From positions 54,800-118,799 of the forward strand of contig DASZVS010000003.1 of NCBI GenBank assembly GCA_035546975.1: 64,000 nucleotides of DNA, given 5' to 3'. Below are positions 16,257 to 24,731 of this stretch, piece after piece. The stretch comes from JARIHC01 sp035546975 (GTDB lineage Bacteria > Patescibacteriota > Saccharimonadia > Saccharimonadales > UBA4665). The position numbers were made by a program, and so were the translations under genes. How positions within the stretch are numbered: position 1 is the stretch's first letter; every line of letters begins with the position of its first letter. The notes below the pieces were generated by a model that saw nothing but the letters and a program-made list of their open reading frames with translations, was not told the DNA's origin and did no database searches.

Positions 16257-16949
16257 TTATACCTGAACGTAAGAAGTTAGCATAGTGCGGATAAGCGGCG
16301 CTATGGCTTCCAGCTGCTCCGCGATGCCTTGGACTTTTGCAATCTCCGCCGCGCTATGCCCAGAAAAAAGCAAACGCAGCGTTTTTACCTGCGCTGCCAT
16401 AAAGCGGCCGGACGCGTGCGGCGAAAACGCCATTGCCTCAAAATCGAAATTATACGCCGTTTCTGCCGAAAGTTTGTCCCCATTTGAATCAGTCTGGAGA
16501 TTCGGGGCGTGCCCCGCCAGCCGGATAAGCTGGGCCTGGAACCACAGCCGGATTAGTTCGGTATCCACTTGGTTGTCATCCAGCGCGGCGAATGCTTGTT
16601 CCAGCAAATAATAATAATCCGGCTCAGGATGATCCTCCGTTGTCTTATCAAGCAACTTGATAAGTTCATAGCCAAGTTGCACACGGGCAATATCGCCCAC
16701 GATCCGCCCATAATGCTTCTCCAGGCGGCTGCTGATGAGCGTGCCAATTTCGCCCTTGCCTTCTATATAGGTGAGCTGCGAGGTGCTGAAAAGCTCAATG
16801 CCGCCGGCCAGCTTGCTCTTAACTTTGCGTACGCCGCGCGCCATAAGCCGCAGCTTGCCCCGCTCCGGCGTAAGCACGGTAATAATCCGGTCAGCCTCAC
16901 CGTAGTCCGTCCGCTTGAGGATGATGCCGTCCGTTAGAATCTGCTTCAT
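16257..16949 (-). CDS. recO: DNA repair protein RecO
   Basis: Recombination mediator that helps load RecA in the RecFOR pathway. Of 230 residues, the N-terminal OB fold is evident from DGIILKRTDYGEADRIITVLTPERGKL and ARGVRKVKSKLAGGIELF; a helical C-terminal domain follows. The usual zinc-binding cysteines are absent. ATG overlaps the receiver gene stop by 4 nt. Confidence 0.93.
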   Translation of the reverse strand: MKQILTDGIILKRTDYGEADRIITVLTPERGKLRLMARGVRKVKSKLAGGIELFSTSQLTYIEGKGEIGTLISSRLEKHYGRIVGDIARVQLGYELIKLLDKTTEDHPEPDYYYLLEQAFAALDDNQVDTELIRLWFQAQLIRLAGHAPNLQTDSNGDKLSAETAYNFDFEAMAFSPHASGRFMAAQVKTLRLLFSGHSAAEIAKVQGIAEQLEAIAPLIRTMLTSYVQV

Positions 16950-17329
16950 ACGGCCGCCAGCTGTTCGCTGACATGCGCAGCCAAGTCCTGCAGGCTGGCG
17001 TGCGGCTTATACAAGTAAGCGGCAACGTGTAATTGTTCGGCGAGTAGTTTTTTATTGGCGTTAAACTCGCCCGGCGGCACATGTGTTTGGATGATCACAG
17101 GGATGTTCTGCCATTCAGGATACGAACGTAACTCATACAAAAACTCGATACCGGAATGCTCAATAAGCTGCAATTCCAGCACGATAACGTCCGGCGCATG
17201 CTGGTCTGCCGAGATGATTCCCGCTTGGGCGCTCGCACAGCACACTACGCGGTGCCCTCCAGCCAGCAAAGCTTGGCGGTACGTTTCAGCGAGGATAAGG
17301 TCAGGTTCTATAAGTAATACATGAGCCAT
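16946..17329 (-). CDS. Receiver-domain protein lacking the phospho-acceptor Asp
   Basis: CheY-like receiver of 127 residues with no output domain. The phosphorylation site reads VLELQL where active receivers have LLDLMLP: the acceptor Asp is Glu. The acidic pocket is reduced (IEPD), while the switch Thr (IIQTH) and conserved Lys (LYKPH) remain. Glu mimics phospho-Asp in some receivers, so it may be locked in an active-like state. It follows a histidine-kinase-like gene with a changed phospho-acceptor and overlaps recO by 4 nt. Confidence 0.85.
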   Translation of the reverse strand: MAHVLLIEPDLILAETYRQALLAGGHRVVCCASAQAGIISADQHAPDVIVLELQLIEHSGIEFLYELRSYPEWQNIPVIIQTHVPPGEFNANKKLLAEQLHVAAYLYKPHASLQDLAAHVSEQLAAV

Positions 17330-17331
17330 GG

Positions 17332-18066
17332 CTATACCAATTGGATCTGATGATTTGGCGGCAGTACGGTGCCCAAACCGTACAGGCGGTGATGCCGGGA
17401 AGCGTGCAAACGGAGCTGCATAGCGTGCAGGATCGTATCAGCCACAAAAATTCCGGCGCCACTGGTGTGAGAAACACTGGTCAATGGCTGCCGGCTGCGT
17501 CCCTGAAGGCGCCTGCCCCGTTGCAAAGCGGCGGCCGTTAGCTGCGGCGAATCGCTGTATAATCCGGCGACGATGCCGTAGCGGCTGCGGTGTGTTGCCA
17601 GCTGCAACTTAAGCTGCGGGCTTTCAAGTGCCGGCAAAGCTTCGATAAGCGCCGTACCCAGACTTACTAATGCCGATTGCAAACCCTGGCGGTGCGCCAT
17701 AACCGTTTCATAGCGGCCGGCGACGCTTAGCCCCAGCTCAACGCCATAATTCCGCGCCAATCCGTCCAGCTGCTGCCCCGTATCATATAGTACCGAGGAA
17801 ACGGATACCGGCTCGGACTCAAGACGCCCTGATTCCATATGGAGCCGCACGCCAAGTACATAATTATCAAGAAGCTGCAGGGCTGCCTGGGCCGTTTCTT
17901 GCATTGATAATAAGTCGCCGGCGCCTGTAAGCCGCGCTTGTTCGGCCTGGCGGGCAATCTGCAGAAGCGGCAGCTTTAACTCTTCGGCCACACTCAGTAA
18001 CACATCCTGGTGCGCCGCCGAAAGGCCAGTATTTATTACGGTTGTCCGCCCCTTGCCCTCGCTCAT
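17332..18066 (-). CDS. Histidine-kinase-like protein lacking the phospho-acceptor His
   Basis: Protein of 244 residues. The segment VAEELKLPLLQI at about 26-37 aligns with the HisKA motif VSHELRTPLTAI, with His replaced by Glu. A dimerisation-like helix pair follows, and the C-terminus (SGAGIFVADTILHAM, then GLGTVLPP) resembles a degraded ATP-binding domain with a poor N box. No sensor or membrane segment. Probably a pseudokinase paired with the downstream receiver. TATAAT (18075-18080) lies 8 nt before the ATG. Confidence 0.65.
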   Translation of the reverse strand: MSEGKGRTTVINTGLSAAHQDVLLSVAEELKLPLLQIARQAEQARLTGAGDLLSMQETAQAALQLLDNYVLGVRLHMESGRLESEPVSVSSVLYDTGQQLDGLARNYGVELGLSVAGRYETVMAHRQGLQSALVSLGTALIEALPALESPQLKLQLATHRSRYGIVAGLYSDSPQLTAAALQRGRRLQGRSRQPLTSVSHTSGAGIFVADTILHAMQLRLHASRHHRLYGLGTVLPPNHQIQLV

Positions 18067-18114
18067 CTCTACTTATTATACACCGGAGTGGCAATCCGGA
18101 ACGCGCCGCAAGTT

Positions 18115-18807
18115 TTACGGGGAGAAACTGAGGTTCGGCAAAATTATATTATTGAAGTCGCTGGTAAACTGGTTGCCTTCTGTCCAAAGCTCCAGCGTCT
18201 GCGACCTGAGTGGCAAGATAACCATCTGACCGGTTTTGTTCACTTGGCCTGGCAAACTTCCGGTAATCTTAACCCCTGTAATATTCGGGACTTTCGGCAA
18301 AGCGTACGGCACGATTACGGGGGGATTATTGGATTGCGTGAGGCTCGTCAAGTTCTGCGTTACCTGCGAATACGGCTGGCTGAGCACCTGTAATCTGAGT
18401 GCAAATACCGAGCTTTGGCTCGTTATCGAGGGGACGACGCCAGGGTAAAAGTAGCCGTCGATAACAGCGCCATTAGCGCCGGCAGAACCGCCGGAACTGC
18501 TATCGCTGACATAACTGCTCCAGGTCTTAGGATAATTCAAAACTATGCTGCCGTAAGCTTCGGGGCCCGTATAAGCCTTTAGGGGATTTTTTTCTTCTTC
18601 GGCAAATTGCGTATCTTTGAGGCTGCTTTCCTGCTGTTTCGCCACTGTCACAGCAGCATTTATCTTGGCATCGGTATGATTTTTGTAGTCTTGCCTGCTG
18701 CTAAAAGCCCACGCGGCAAAAACAATCACGAGTACAAGCAAAAAGGCGGTACAGATAAGCGAAACTAAAACTCCGCTAACAGCGCCTTTTTCGTTTTTCT
18801 GCAGCAT
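18115..18807 (-). CDS. Membrane-anchored extracytoplasmic protein, unknown
   Basis: About 230 residues: a membrane anchor at about 8-30, a Gln/Lys-rich linker and a Ser/Gly/Thr-rich outer domain. Start placed at 18807 because TTGCCA-17-TACCAT ends 7 nt upstream; an upstream TTG in frame is part of the -35 box. Last gene of the gmhB-xse operon but with this extra promoter. No family recognised. Confidence 0.65.
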   Translation of the reverse strand: MLQKNEKGAVSGVLVSLICTAFLLVLVIVFAAWAFSSRQDYKNHTDAKINAAVTVAKQQESSLKDTQFAEEEKNPLKAYTGPEAYGSIVLNYPKTWSSYVSDSSSGGSAGANGAVIDGYFYPGVVPSITSQSSVFALRLQVLSQPYSQVTQNLTSLTQSNNPPVIVPYALPKVPNITGVKITGSLPGQVNKTGQMVILPLRSQTLELWTEGNQFTSDFNNIILPNLSFSP

Positions 18808-18814
18808 ACTGCTA

Positions 18815-18843
18815 ATGGTAACTGAGTTTACGGTGGCTGGCAA
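18815..18843 (-). promoter_or_regulatory. Leaderless promoter, TACCAT type
   Basis: TTGCCA (18838-18843), 17 bp, TACCAT (18815-18820), 7 nt to the ATG at 18807. The core AGTTACCATnAGCAGTATG is shared with the promoter at 25180-25208. Confidence 0.75.
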
Positions 18844-18846
18844 GTG

Positions 18847-19335
18847 TTAGCGATAACCGTACAAAAAGACACTGTCCTTGCGGCGAAGTGGCTGTTTGCC
18901 TGGGATTTCAAAGGCAAAGCTCACTAATTTGACAGGCTTATAATCATATTGCATACATTTTTTATCCAGTTTTTCCATGTAGCGCGGCAAAAGAAAGGTA
19001 AAGATAACGTCGGCCTCCGGCCATTTTCGCCACCAGAAATTGCCCCAAACAACGCGTACGCGTTTGCCGTAGCGCCTGGTCCGGCCCCATGCAACCAGCG
19101 CGAGTATAGGATTCAGCTCGTAGCCCACCACCCTTGCGCCCCGCTCGGCCGCTGCTATTAATACCTTGCCGTCCCCACAACCAAGCTCAATAAGCGTCTG
19201 CCCTTTGGAAAGATTGCCAAGTTCCAGGGCTGTCTTCACTTGCGGCGTGAGAGTCGGCAAATACGGCGCGCCGAAAAATACTACGCCGGCAAAACAAGCT
19301 GACAAAACGAGCAATATAAGAAGGACCCAGATCAT
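18847..19335 (-). CDS. Membrane-anchored class I methyltransferase
   Basis: Protein of 162 residues: an N-terminal membrane segment (about 3-22), then a Rossmann methyltransferase with the SAM loop LIELGCGDGKVLIAA and acidic motif GYELNP. This small type is often annotated as SAM-dependent methyltransferase; substrate unknown. Its ATG overlaps the xseB stop (ATGA). Confidence 0.85.
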   Translation of the reverse strand: MIWVLLILLVLSACFAGVVFFGAPYLPTLTPQVKTALELGNLSKGQTLIELGCGDGKVLIAAAERGARVVGYELNPILALVAWGRTRRYGKRVRVVWGNFWWRKWPEADVIFTFLLPRYMEKLDKKCMQYDYKPVKLVSFAFEIPGKQPLRRKDSVFLYGYR

Positions 19336-19544
19336 GCCTGTGGAGGCAAAGACGCTTTTAGTTCTTTGACGGTATTTTCTGCCGAAGCAAGATAAGCCTC
19401 TAGCTGGCGGACAAGTTCAAGCCCCCGCTGGTAATCTTTGAGTGCAGCATCAACATCTAGATCTTCACGCTGCAGGTCTTCCAAAATCTTATCCAACTCG
19501 TCTTTGAGCTCTTGGTAATTCGGCGTTTGCTTAGCTTTTGACAT
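19332..19544 (-). CDS. xseB: Exodeoxyribonuclease VII small subunit
   Basis: Protein of 70 residues with the helical-hairpin signature of XseB (ELKDELDKILEDLQRED, then LKDYQRGLELVRQLE). It binds XseA to form exonuclease VII, which degrades single-stranded DNA into oligonucleotides. Directly after xseA; ends in TGA. Confidence 0.93.
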   Translation of the reverse strand: MSKAKQTPNYQELKDELDKILEDLQREDLDVDAALKDYQRGLELVRQLEAYLASAENTVKELKASLPPQA

Positions 19545-19550
19545 CGTGGC

Positions 19551-20699
19551 CTACCCGTCCTTTTTGGCTTTCTCTGCTTGTACCGCAGCCCTGAAGCGGC
19601 CATCGGTAAGTTCTACATCCACTATATCATTGGCAGATAATCGGCGCGCGCTTCTCACGGCTTTGCCGTTTTGGCGCACGATAGCGTAGCCGCGCTTCAA
19701 AACAGCTTCAGGATTAAGTGCTTCGAGAAGCTGCTTGTCGCTCGCCACAGCGCGGGCAGCCCCGGCCAAGTGTAATTCCAATTGCTCTCCCAGCAGCCCG
19801 GCCTGCCCCATAAGGCTCTCGCGGACACCCCGGATCTGGGCTTCAGCAAACCGGCCAAGCAACAGGCTATCGCTATGGAGTTGCCGCAAAACAGCCTGGC
19901 GATCGGGCACGAGCAGTTCGGCGGCATTACTGGGCGTACTGGCACGTTTATCAGCTGCCAATTCGGCTAGCGATAAATCCGTTTCGTGCCCGATCGCCGC
20001 CAGCGTGGGAACCCGGCTTGACGCCACAGCGCGGGCAACAGGCTCGGTACTGAAAGCCGCCAAATCTTCCGGGCTGCCCCCGCCGCGGATCAGCACGATA
20101 ACTTCCGGCGGCTCAGCCAATTCATTAAACCGCTCAAGGGCCGCTACAATTTGCGCGGGAGCCGCTTCGCCCTGCACTTGGACATCAATCAATGTAATAG
20201 CTACCCCCTGCCAGCGGCTGGCCATAATTTTAGTAAAATCAGCATACGCCGCGGATTCTTTTGAAGTTACTAAGCCGACAGTAGCCGGCGGGTATGGCAA
20301 GCCGCGCTTGCGCGCTTCATCAAACAAGCCTTCGGCAGCCAGCTTAGCTTGCAGCAGCTGGCTCGCCCGGCGGATCGAACCCTCCCCCGCCGGCTGGATA
20401 TTTATCACGTTTACACTAAAACCGTATTGGTGGTGCAGCCGCGGCGCGCCCCGCACCCTTAGAAGCATGCCGTCTTCCAGCGGCCCTGGCAATTGCCGGA
20501 CGGTACCAAAAAACTTTACCGAAGATATTTCGTCTTTCAGGTCAAAATACACCCAGCGGTTTTTACTGACGCGCAAATTAGCAAGCTCGCCCATAATCAC
20601 GACATCCGGATATGCATAGTCCAATGTTTGGTTAAGGACGGCTACAAAATCACTGACACCGAGCACTACCTCTTGGCCCGCCAAAGCGTCACTCGGCAT
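19551..20699 (-). CDS. xseA: Exodeoxyribonuclease VII large subunit
   Basis: Catalytic subunit of ExoVII, 382 residues, somewhat shorter than the approximately 450 of E. coli. The N-terminal OB fold (VIMGELANLRVSKNRWVYFDLKD) binds ssDNA; the catalytic domain carries GLVTSKESAAYADF and RGGGSPEDLAAF, then a reduced coiled-coil and the C-terminal motif LKRGYAIVR. Overlaps the upstream membrane-protein gene by 11 nt. Confidence 0.96.
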   Translation of the reverse strand: MPSDALAGQEVVLGVSDFVAVLNQTLDYAYPDVVIMGELANLRVSKNRWVYFDLKDEISSVKFFGTVRQLPGPLEDGMLLRVRGAPRLHHQYGFSVNVINIQPAGEGSIRRASQLLQAKLAAEGLFDEARKRGLPYPPATVGLVTSKESAAYADFTKIMASRWQGVAITLIDVQVQGEAAPAQIVAALERFNELAEPPEVIVLIRGGGSPEDLAAFSTEPVARAVASSRVPTLAAIGHETDLSLAELAADKRASTPSNAAELLVPDRQAVLRQLHSDSLLLGRFAEAQIRGVRESLMGQAGLLGEQLELHLAGAARAVASDKQLLEALNPEAVLKRGYAIVRQNGKAVRSARRLSANDIVDVELTDGRFRAAVQAEKAKKDG

Positions 20700-21753
20700 G
20701 CGTTACCCCGGCAGACAAATCACCGCGGCGAATTGCTCGGTGATACAAGTAGTATCCGGGCGGCACCTGGATAAGTGTATTCAAAATACGGTACATGATC
20801 GTTACCGGTAAACTGAGGGCCGGCGGTATACCGGTGGCCGCCAGCACCGTCGTCATTAAGGCCTCATAAATGCCAACGCCGCCGGGCAATACCGAAACCA
20901 GACCTGCAAAGTTCGCAATGCCGTACGCCAGAATAACCGCGCCTATATTCACCCACTCGCCGAACGCAATATAGACCACGTAGACGGCGCCGATTTCGGT
21001 TGCATCCGCCAGAAGCGCGTAGTAAAACGGCATTTTAAGTTGACGGTAATTTTTTCTGATTTCCATATAACTTTCATGGAAATCGTCAAATATTTTACGG
21101 GCGCCCTCGATATTTATCGGCTCCGGATTACGCGGCCGCACCAAACGGATAAGCCGGTTCAGCGCCCTGGTCAAGCCGACAAAAAAGCTATTAATCCGGT
21201 ATTTGCTGCCGATAATGTACATAAACCCGAGCGTGCCTACGACAAGCAGCGTTGATATCGAGCCGGCCGTAAGCATCACCAAATTATTCACCCGCCCCAT
21301 TGTAGCCAGGGCGAACACGCCGAAAACCAATATCGCTTCGAATGCGATGAAATACAGCGCGATTTTCATAACATGGATGAAGGTTGCTTTGCCTTCGCTC
21401 AATTCCTTGCCCTCGCGCAAACGAAGCGTAAAGTAGGACAAACCGGTAACGCCGCCGCTTGGGAACACGTGGTTTACAAAATTCAGTTCCAGCGATGCTG
21501 TAAAGAGATACTTATATGAGAGCTTATTGCCGACAATCGCAAACAGCCGTTGATACAGCCGGGCCTGCGCATGGTAGTTCAGAAACTCAACTGGCAGGAG
21601 AAGAAGCAGCCACCACGCATTAACATGGTCGATATTGCGGAAGGTGCTGACAATATCATCACGAATGAAATATACCAGCGCAACCAGCGCAACAATGGTT
21701 ACAAGGTTAACAATCAGCTTCCAGTGCCGCTGCGGCCAGCTTTGCTCAGCCAT
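20689..21753 (-). CDS. Lysylphosphatidylglycerol synthase TM-region/UPF0104 family protein
   Basis: Integral membrane protein of 354 residues with about eight membrane segments of the YbhN/AglD/MprF-flippase type. Family signatures include FPSGGVTGLSYFTLR and the later VLPGGVGIYEALMTTVLA. It lacks the soluble lysyl-transferase domain of MprF, so a lipid or glycolipid flippase role is inferred. Second gene of the gmhB operon. Confidence 0.85.
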   Translation of the reverse strand: MAEQSWPQRHWKLIVNLVTIVALVALVYFIRDDIVSTFRNIDHVNAWWLLLLLPVEFLNYHAQARLYQRLFAIVGNKLSYKYLFTASLELNFVNHVFPSGGVTGLSYFTLRLREGKELSEGKATFIHVMKIALYFIAFEAILVFGVFALATMGRVNNLVMLTAGSISTLLVVGTLGFMYIIGSKYRINSFFVGLTRALNRLIRLVRPRNPEPINIEGARKIFDDFHESYMEIRKNYRQLKMPFYYALLADATEIGAVYVVYIAFGEWVNIGAVILAYGIANFAGLVSVLPGGVGIYEALMTTVLAATGIPPALSLPVTIMYRILNTLIQVPPGYYLYHRAIRRGDLSAGVTHAE

Positions 21754-21767
21754 AGGAGTATTATAGC

Positions 21768-22295
21768 TTAGCCGTGGGCAACAATATAGCGCGCAGCATC
21801 AAGCAAATCGGTTGCCGTATAGGTCGCCTCCGGCACGGTAACCGTTTCTTCGCCGGTTTTTACCAGGATAGTCTTCGTGCCAGCATTAATACCTGCCTGT
21901 ATATCGGACTGCCGGTCGCCCACCATAAACGCCGCGGGCAAATCAATGTCGAGTTCCTTAGCAGCATCAAGCAACAATTTCGGCTTCGGTTTACGGCATT
22001 CACACGCGTCCGCTGCCCTATGCGGGCATACGTAGACTTTTCGTATAGGAACGCCGCCCGCCGACAACTTCGCCTCTACTGCTTTTTCAAGGGCCGTAAA
22101 TTGTTTAAAGTCTACCAAGCCTTCGCTGATTCCGGACTGGTTTGTGACTACTACCAGCGCAAAACCGGCATCTTGCAGTACTTTAAGCGCTTCTATTGTA
22201 TCCGGGAATAATGAAATATCCTCGGCGCGCGTTAACCGTTTGCGCGGCGGTTCCACGATAATGGTTCCATCCCGGTCTAAAAATACTGCTTTCAT
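21768..22295 (-). CDS. gmhB: D,D-heptose 1,7-bisphosphate phosphatase-like HAD-IIIA phosphatase
   Basis: HAD phosphatase of 175 residues. Motif I FLDRDGTI, motif II VTNQSG, the zinc knuckle (CPHRAADACECRKP) and motif IV GDRQSDIQAG are the hallmarks of the GmhB/HisB-N group. A complete heptose pathway is not visible, so the real substrate may be another sugar or histidinol phosphate. The -10 TACAGT (22303-22308) lies 7 nt before the ATG, only 24 bp from the divergent gene. Confidence 0.88.
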   Translation of the reverse strand: MKAVFLDRDGTIIVEPPRKRLTRAEDISLFPDTIEALKVLQDAGFALVVVTNQSGISEGLVDFKQFTALEKAVEAKLSAGGVPIRKVYVCPHRAADACECRKPKPKLLLDAAKELDIDLPAAFMVGDRQSDIQAGINAGTKTILVKTGEETVTVPEATYTATDLLDAARYIVAHG

Positions 22296-22322
22296 TAACT
22301 ACACTGTACACTAGAACATATG
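22293..22322. promoter_or_regulatory. Overlapping divergent leaderless promoters
   Basis: The start codons of gmhB (22295, minus) and the methyltransferase gene (22320, plus) are 24 bp apart. The minus -10 (TACAGT, 22303-22308) and plus -10 (TACACT, 22307-22312) overlap by 2 bp, and each lies 7 nt from its ATG. Each -35 must lie inside the opposite gene, so simultaneous occupancy looks impossible. Confidence 0.65.
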
Positions 22323-23594
22323 CAGAGCTTATTGATACTCGGGCGGCAGCCGGCTCTCGGCTTGGCTGAATTGGAAAGTTTGTACGGCGCCAATAAAATT
22401 CAACTTATCGGCGACAAAGTTGCCGTAGTTGATGTCGACCCCTGCCTTTTGGCTTTCGACCGCTTGGGCGGCAGCATGAAATTCTGCAAAATTTTAACCA
22501 CGCTCGATACGACTAATTGGAAAGAGATTGAAAAATTTCTCGTCCAGGTTTCACCTGGCCACAGCCAGCAAATGCCTGAAGGGAAAATGAATCTAGGCCT
22601 CAGTGCCATCGGCATGAACACAGATGTTAAACAGTTGAACGCCTCTGCCCTAACGCTCAAAAAAGCCATTAAAAAAACTGGGCGCAATGTGCGTGTCGTT
22701 CCGAATAAAGGGCTGGAACTCAATACCGCCCAGGTGCTACACAACGGCCTCGTAAAAGAAACCGGCTGGGAGCTGTATCTGATACGTAGCGGGCAACAAA
22801 CCGTCATCGCCCAAACTGTCAAAGTCCAGGATATCGAATCATATACCAAGCGCGACCGCGAGCGTCCTAAGCGCGATGCCCGCGTCGGCATGCTACCGCC
22901 AAAATTAGCACAGATTATCATTAATTTAGCTGTCGGAGAATTACCCGAAGAGGCTAAGCAATCAATCTGCGAGATTCCGCCCGACCAGCCGATTCCGCAA
23001 CAACATTTTGATTCAACAGTGCTCGATCCATTTTGCGGTACCGGCGTTATCTTACAAGAAGCTACGCTTATGGGCTACCGGGCCTACGGCACTGACTTGG
23101 AGCCGCGAATGGTTGAATACTCTGACCAAAACCTGGGGTGGCTGCAAACCGTCAATCTTGGTGCTGGCACTTGGATCCCAGAAGAACAGGAATTCATTAC
23201 CGGCGAGAATACCAACGTTGAGCAAGCCGATGCCACAAATTACCACTGGCCATATCAATTCAATTTCGTAGCCAGCGAAACCTATCTCGGCCGACCATTT
23301 ACTTCCCTCCCAGATCCAGAAACGCTCGCCCGCAATGTCAGCGACTGCAACCTGATTATCAAAAAATTCCTGCAAAATATCCATGGGCAAATGAAGCCGG
23401 GCACCCGCCTTTGCCTGGCTGTTCCCGCCTGGCAGGTCAAGCGAAACCAATTTAAGCACTTACCCCTTATTGACCAGATATGCGATTTGGGCTATAATCG
23501 AGTGAGTTTTGAGCACATCCGGGATACGGACCTGACCTATTACCGGCCAGACCAAATAGTTGCCCGTCAATTGCTCGTAATTACAAGGAAATAA
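22320..23594 (+). CDS. Trm11/THUMP-like tRNA or DNA methyltransferase
   Basis: Protein of 424 residues with an N-terminal THUMP-like region and a C-terminal Rossmann methyltransferase. SAM motif VLDPFCGTGVILQEA and acidic motif GTDLEPRMVEYS are clear; the catalytic motif IV reads SETYLGRPF rather than the usual D/N-PPY. Similar proteins include tRNA guanine-10 N2 methyltransferases. It is followed by rpmA after 7 nt, so the two form an operon on the plus strand. Confidence 0.82.
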   Translation: MQSLLILGRQPALGLAELESLYGANKIQLIGDKVAVVDVDPCLLAFDRLGGSMKFCKILTTLDTTNWKEIEKFLVQVSPGHSQQMPEGKMNLGLSAIGMNTDVKQLNASALTLKKAIKKTGRNVRVVPNKGLELNTAQVLHNGLVKETGWELYLIRSGQQTVIAQTVKVQDIESYTKRDRERPKRDARVGMLPPKLAQIIINLAVGELPEEAKQSICEIPPDQPIPQQHFDSTVLDPFCGTGVILQEATLMGYRAYGTDLEPRMVEYSDQNLGWLQTVNLGAGTWIPEEQEFITGENTNVEQADATNYHWPYQFNFVASETYLGRPFTSLPDPETLARNVSDCNLIIKKFLQNIHGQMKPGTRLCLAVPAWQVKRNQFKHLPLIDQICDLGYNRVSFEHIRDTDLTYYRPDQIVARQLLVITRK

Positions 23595-23601
23595 TTATCG
23601 T

Positions 23602-23874
23602 ATGTCACATGTCAAAGCCGGCGGTACCGCCAAAAACGTCCACGACAGTCCAGGCCAACGCCTCGGCGTGAAGCTCTTTGGTGGCGCCAAGGTTAAGACC
23701 GGCCAAGTTATCGTCCGCCAAGTCGGTATGACCAAGCGTCCCGGCCCTGGCACCAAAATGAGCCGCAATTTCACTATCCACGCCGCCAAAGACGGCGTCG
23801 TCCAGTATCGCAAGCGCCGCGTCCGTCTCTTCAGTGGCAAAACCGCGCCTCGTACAGAAGTAGTTGTAGAGTAG
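23602..23874 (+). CDS. rpmA: 50S ribosomal protein L27
   Basis: Protein of 90 residues placed near the peptidyl-transferase centre. The family core is present: KNVHDSPGQRLGVKLFGG, then VIVRQVG and the C-terminal DGVVQYRKR. The N-terminal MSHVKAGG lacks the Firmicutes pre-sequence. rplU (L21), its usual partner, is not adjacent. AAGGAAA before the ATG serves as ribosome binding site. Confidence 0.96.
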   Translation: MSHVKAGGTAKNVHDSPGQRLGVKLFGGAKVKTGQVIVRQVGMTKRPGPGTKMSRNFTIHAAKDGVVQYRKRRVRLFSGKTAPRTEVVVE

Positions 23875-23903
23875 TTTACGTACGACGCGTCGCTCGCGTC
23901 TAC

Positions 23904-23926
23904 AAAAAATGCCGGTGGCATTTTTT
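23904..23926. terminator. Bidirectional intrinsic terminator
   Basis: AAAAAATGCC pairs with GGCATTTTTT around a GGT loop. It serves rpmA on the plus strand and the convergent gene ending at 23941. A second small hairpin, GACGCG/CGCGTC, precedes it. Confidence 0.9.
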
Positions 23927-23940
23927 GCTGCGCATCGAAG

Positions 23941-24681
23941 TCACGCCCTGGTAATATAATTATCGTCCAACAAGTTGATACTTAGGCGCTTAGCTTGTAT
24001 ATCTTGCTGGCCGCGCAATATAGCCGCAGCTATACGATGGGAGTCGCCGGCGCCATTGTCCGCAAAAACTGTGCCATCGGGTTGCACGAACACTCTTAGC
24101 TCATCTACTGGAGGAAGCTCCGTTGGCAAAGCCGCATAATGCTTAATCGTGTTGTGGCTACTACTCGAAACTGGCATGTCAAACTTGGATTGTGGGCGCT
24201 TACCACTCTGTCCACGCCAGCCACGCCCCTGCCACGAACCAAAGCCCTGGGCGCTTACTATTAAACCCGTCGGGAACGGCATAGTCTGGCCTTTTTGCGT
24301 TACTATATCGAGCGACAAGTGATTCTTTTCCTCAGTAGTCCGCGCGCCTATCATGTGAGTGCGCTCAAACCGTTTAGCATTCATAAAATTTCTGACTATA
24401 TCTTCGGGCACATAGTGCCAGGAGGCGTCCGTATTATTCGCATAATTTTTAAATGGAGCACCCTCTGAATCCGGCGGATTAATTGCAGGTGCCTGGCGAA
24501 TTAAGTTAATTGCCTGCTGTGCGACATCAGAGTCTAATGATAATTCCCAACAGCCGTACCGAGGGTCGGCATCGGCCGGGTTGAGTCCAGCCATAAGTTG
24601 CTCGAACTGCTGATAGAGAGGGTCAGTTAGGGGTTTTTGTTCTGGAGCCGCACCGAATGGCGCGATTTCTGTTTGCGGCAT
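23941..24681 (-). CDS. Unknown protein with a ParB/Srx-like motif
   Basis: Protein of 246 residues, soluble. Near the C-terminus, GTVFADNGAGDSHRIAAAIL resembles the DGxHRxxAA motif of the ParB/sulfiredoxin-like fold, which binds nucleotides. The N-terminal two thirds are not recognised. Promoter TTGACT-17-TAATGT ends 9 nt before the ATG. The functional guess is weak. Confidence 0.5.
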   Translation of the reverse strand: MPQTEIAPFGAAPEQKPLTDPLYQQFEQLMAGLNPADADPRYGCWELSLDSDVAQQAINLIRQAPAINPPDSEGAPFKNYANNTDASWHYVPEDIVRNFMNAKRFERTHMIGARTTEEKNHLSLDIVTQKGQTMPFPTGLIVSAQGFGSWQGRGWRGQSGKRPQSKFDMPVSSSSHNTIKHYAALPTELPPVDELRVFVQPDGTVFADNGAGDSHRIAAAILRGQQDIQAKRLSINLLDDNYITRA

Positions 24682-24690
24682 TATTAATTA

Positions 24691-24719
24691 ACATTAGCAT
24701 AATAATGAATAAAAGTCAA
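24691..24719 (-). promoter_or_regulatory. Near-leaderless promoter
   Basis: TTGACT (24714-24719), 17 bp, TAATGT (24691-24696), 9 nt to the ATG at 24681. Confidence 0.7.
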
Positions 24720-24731
24720 TGAGTTCGGTAT

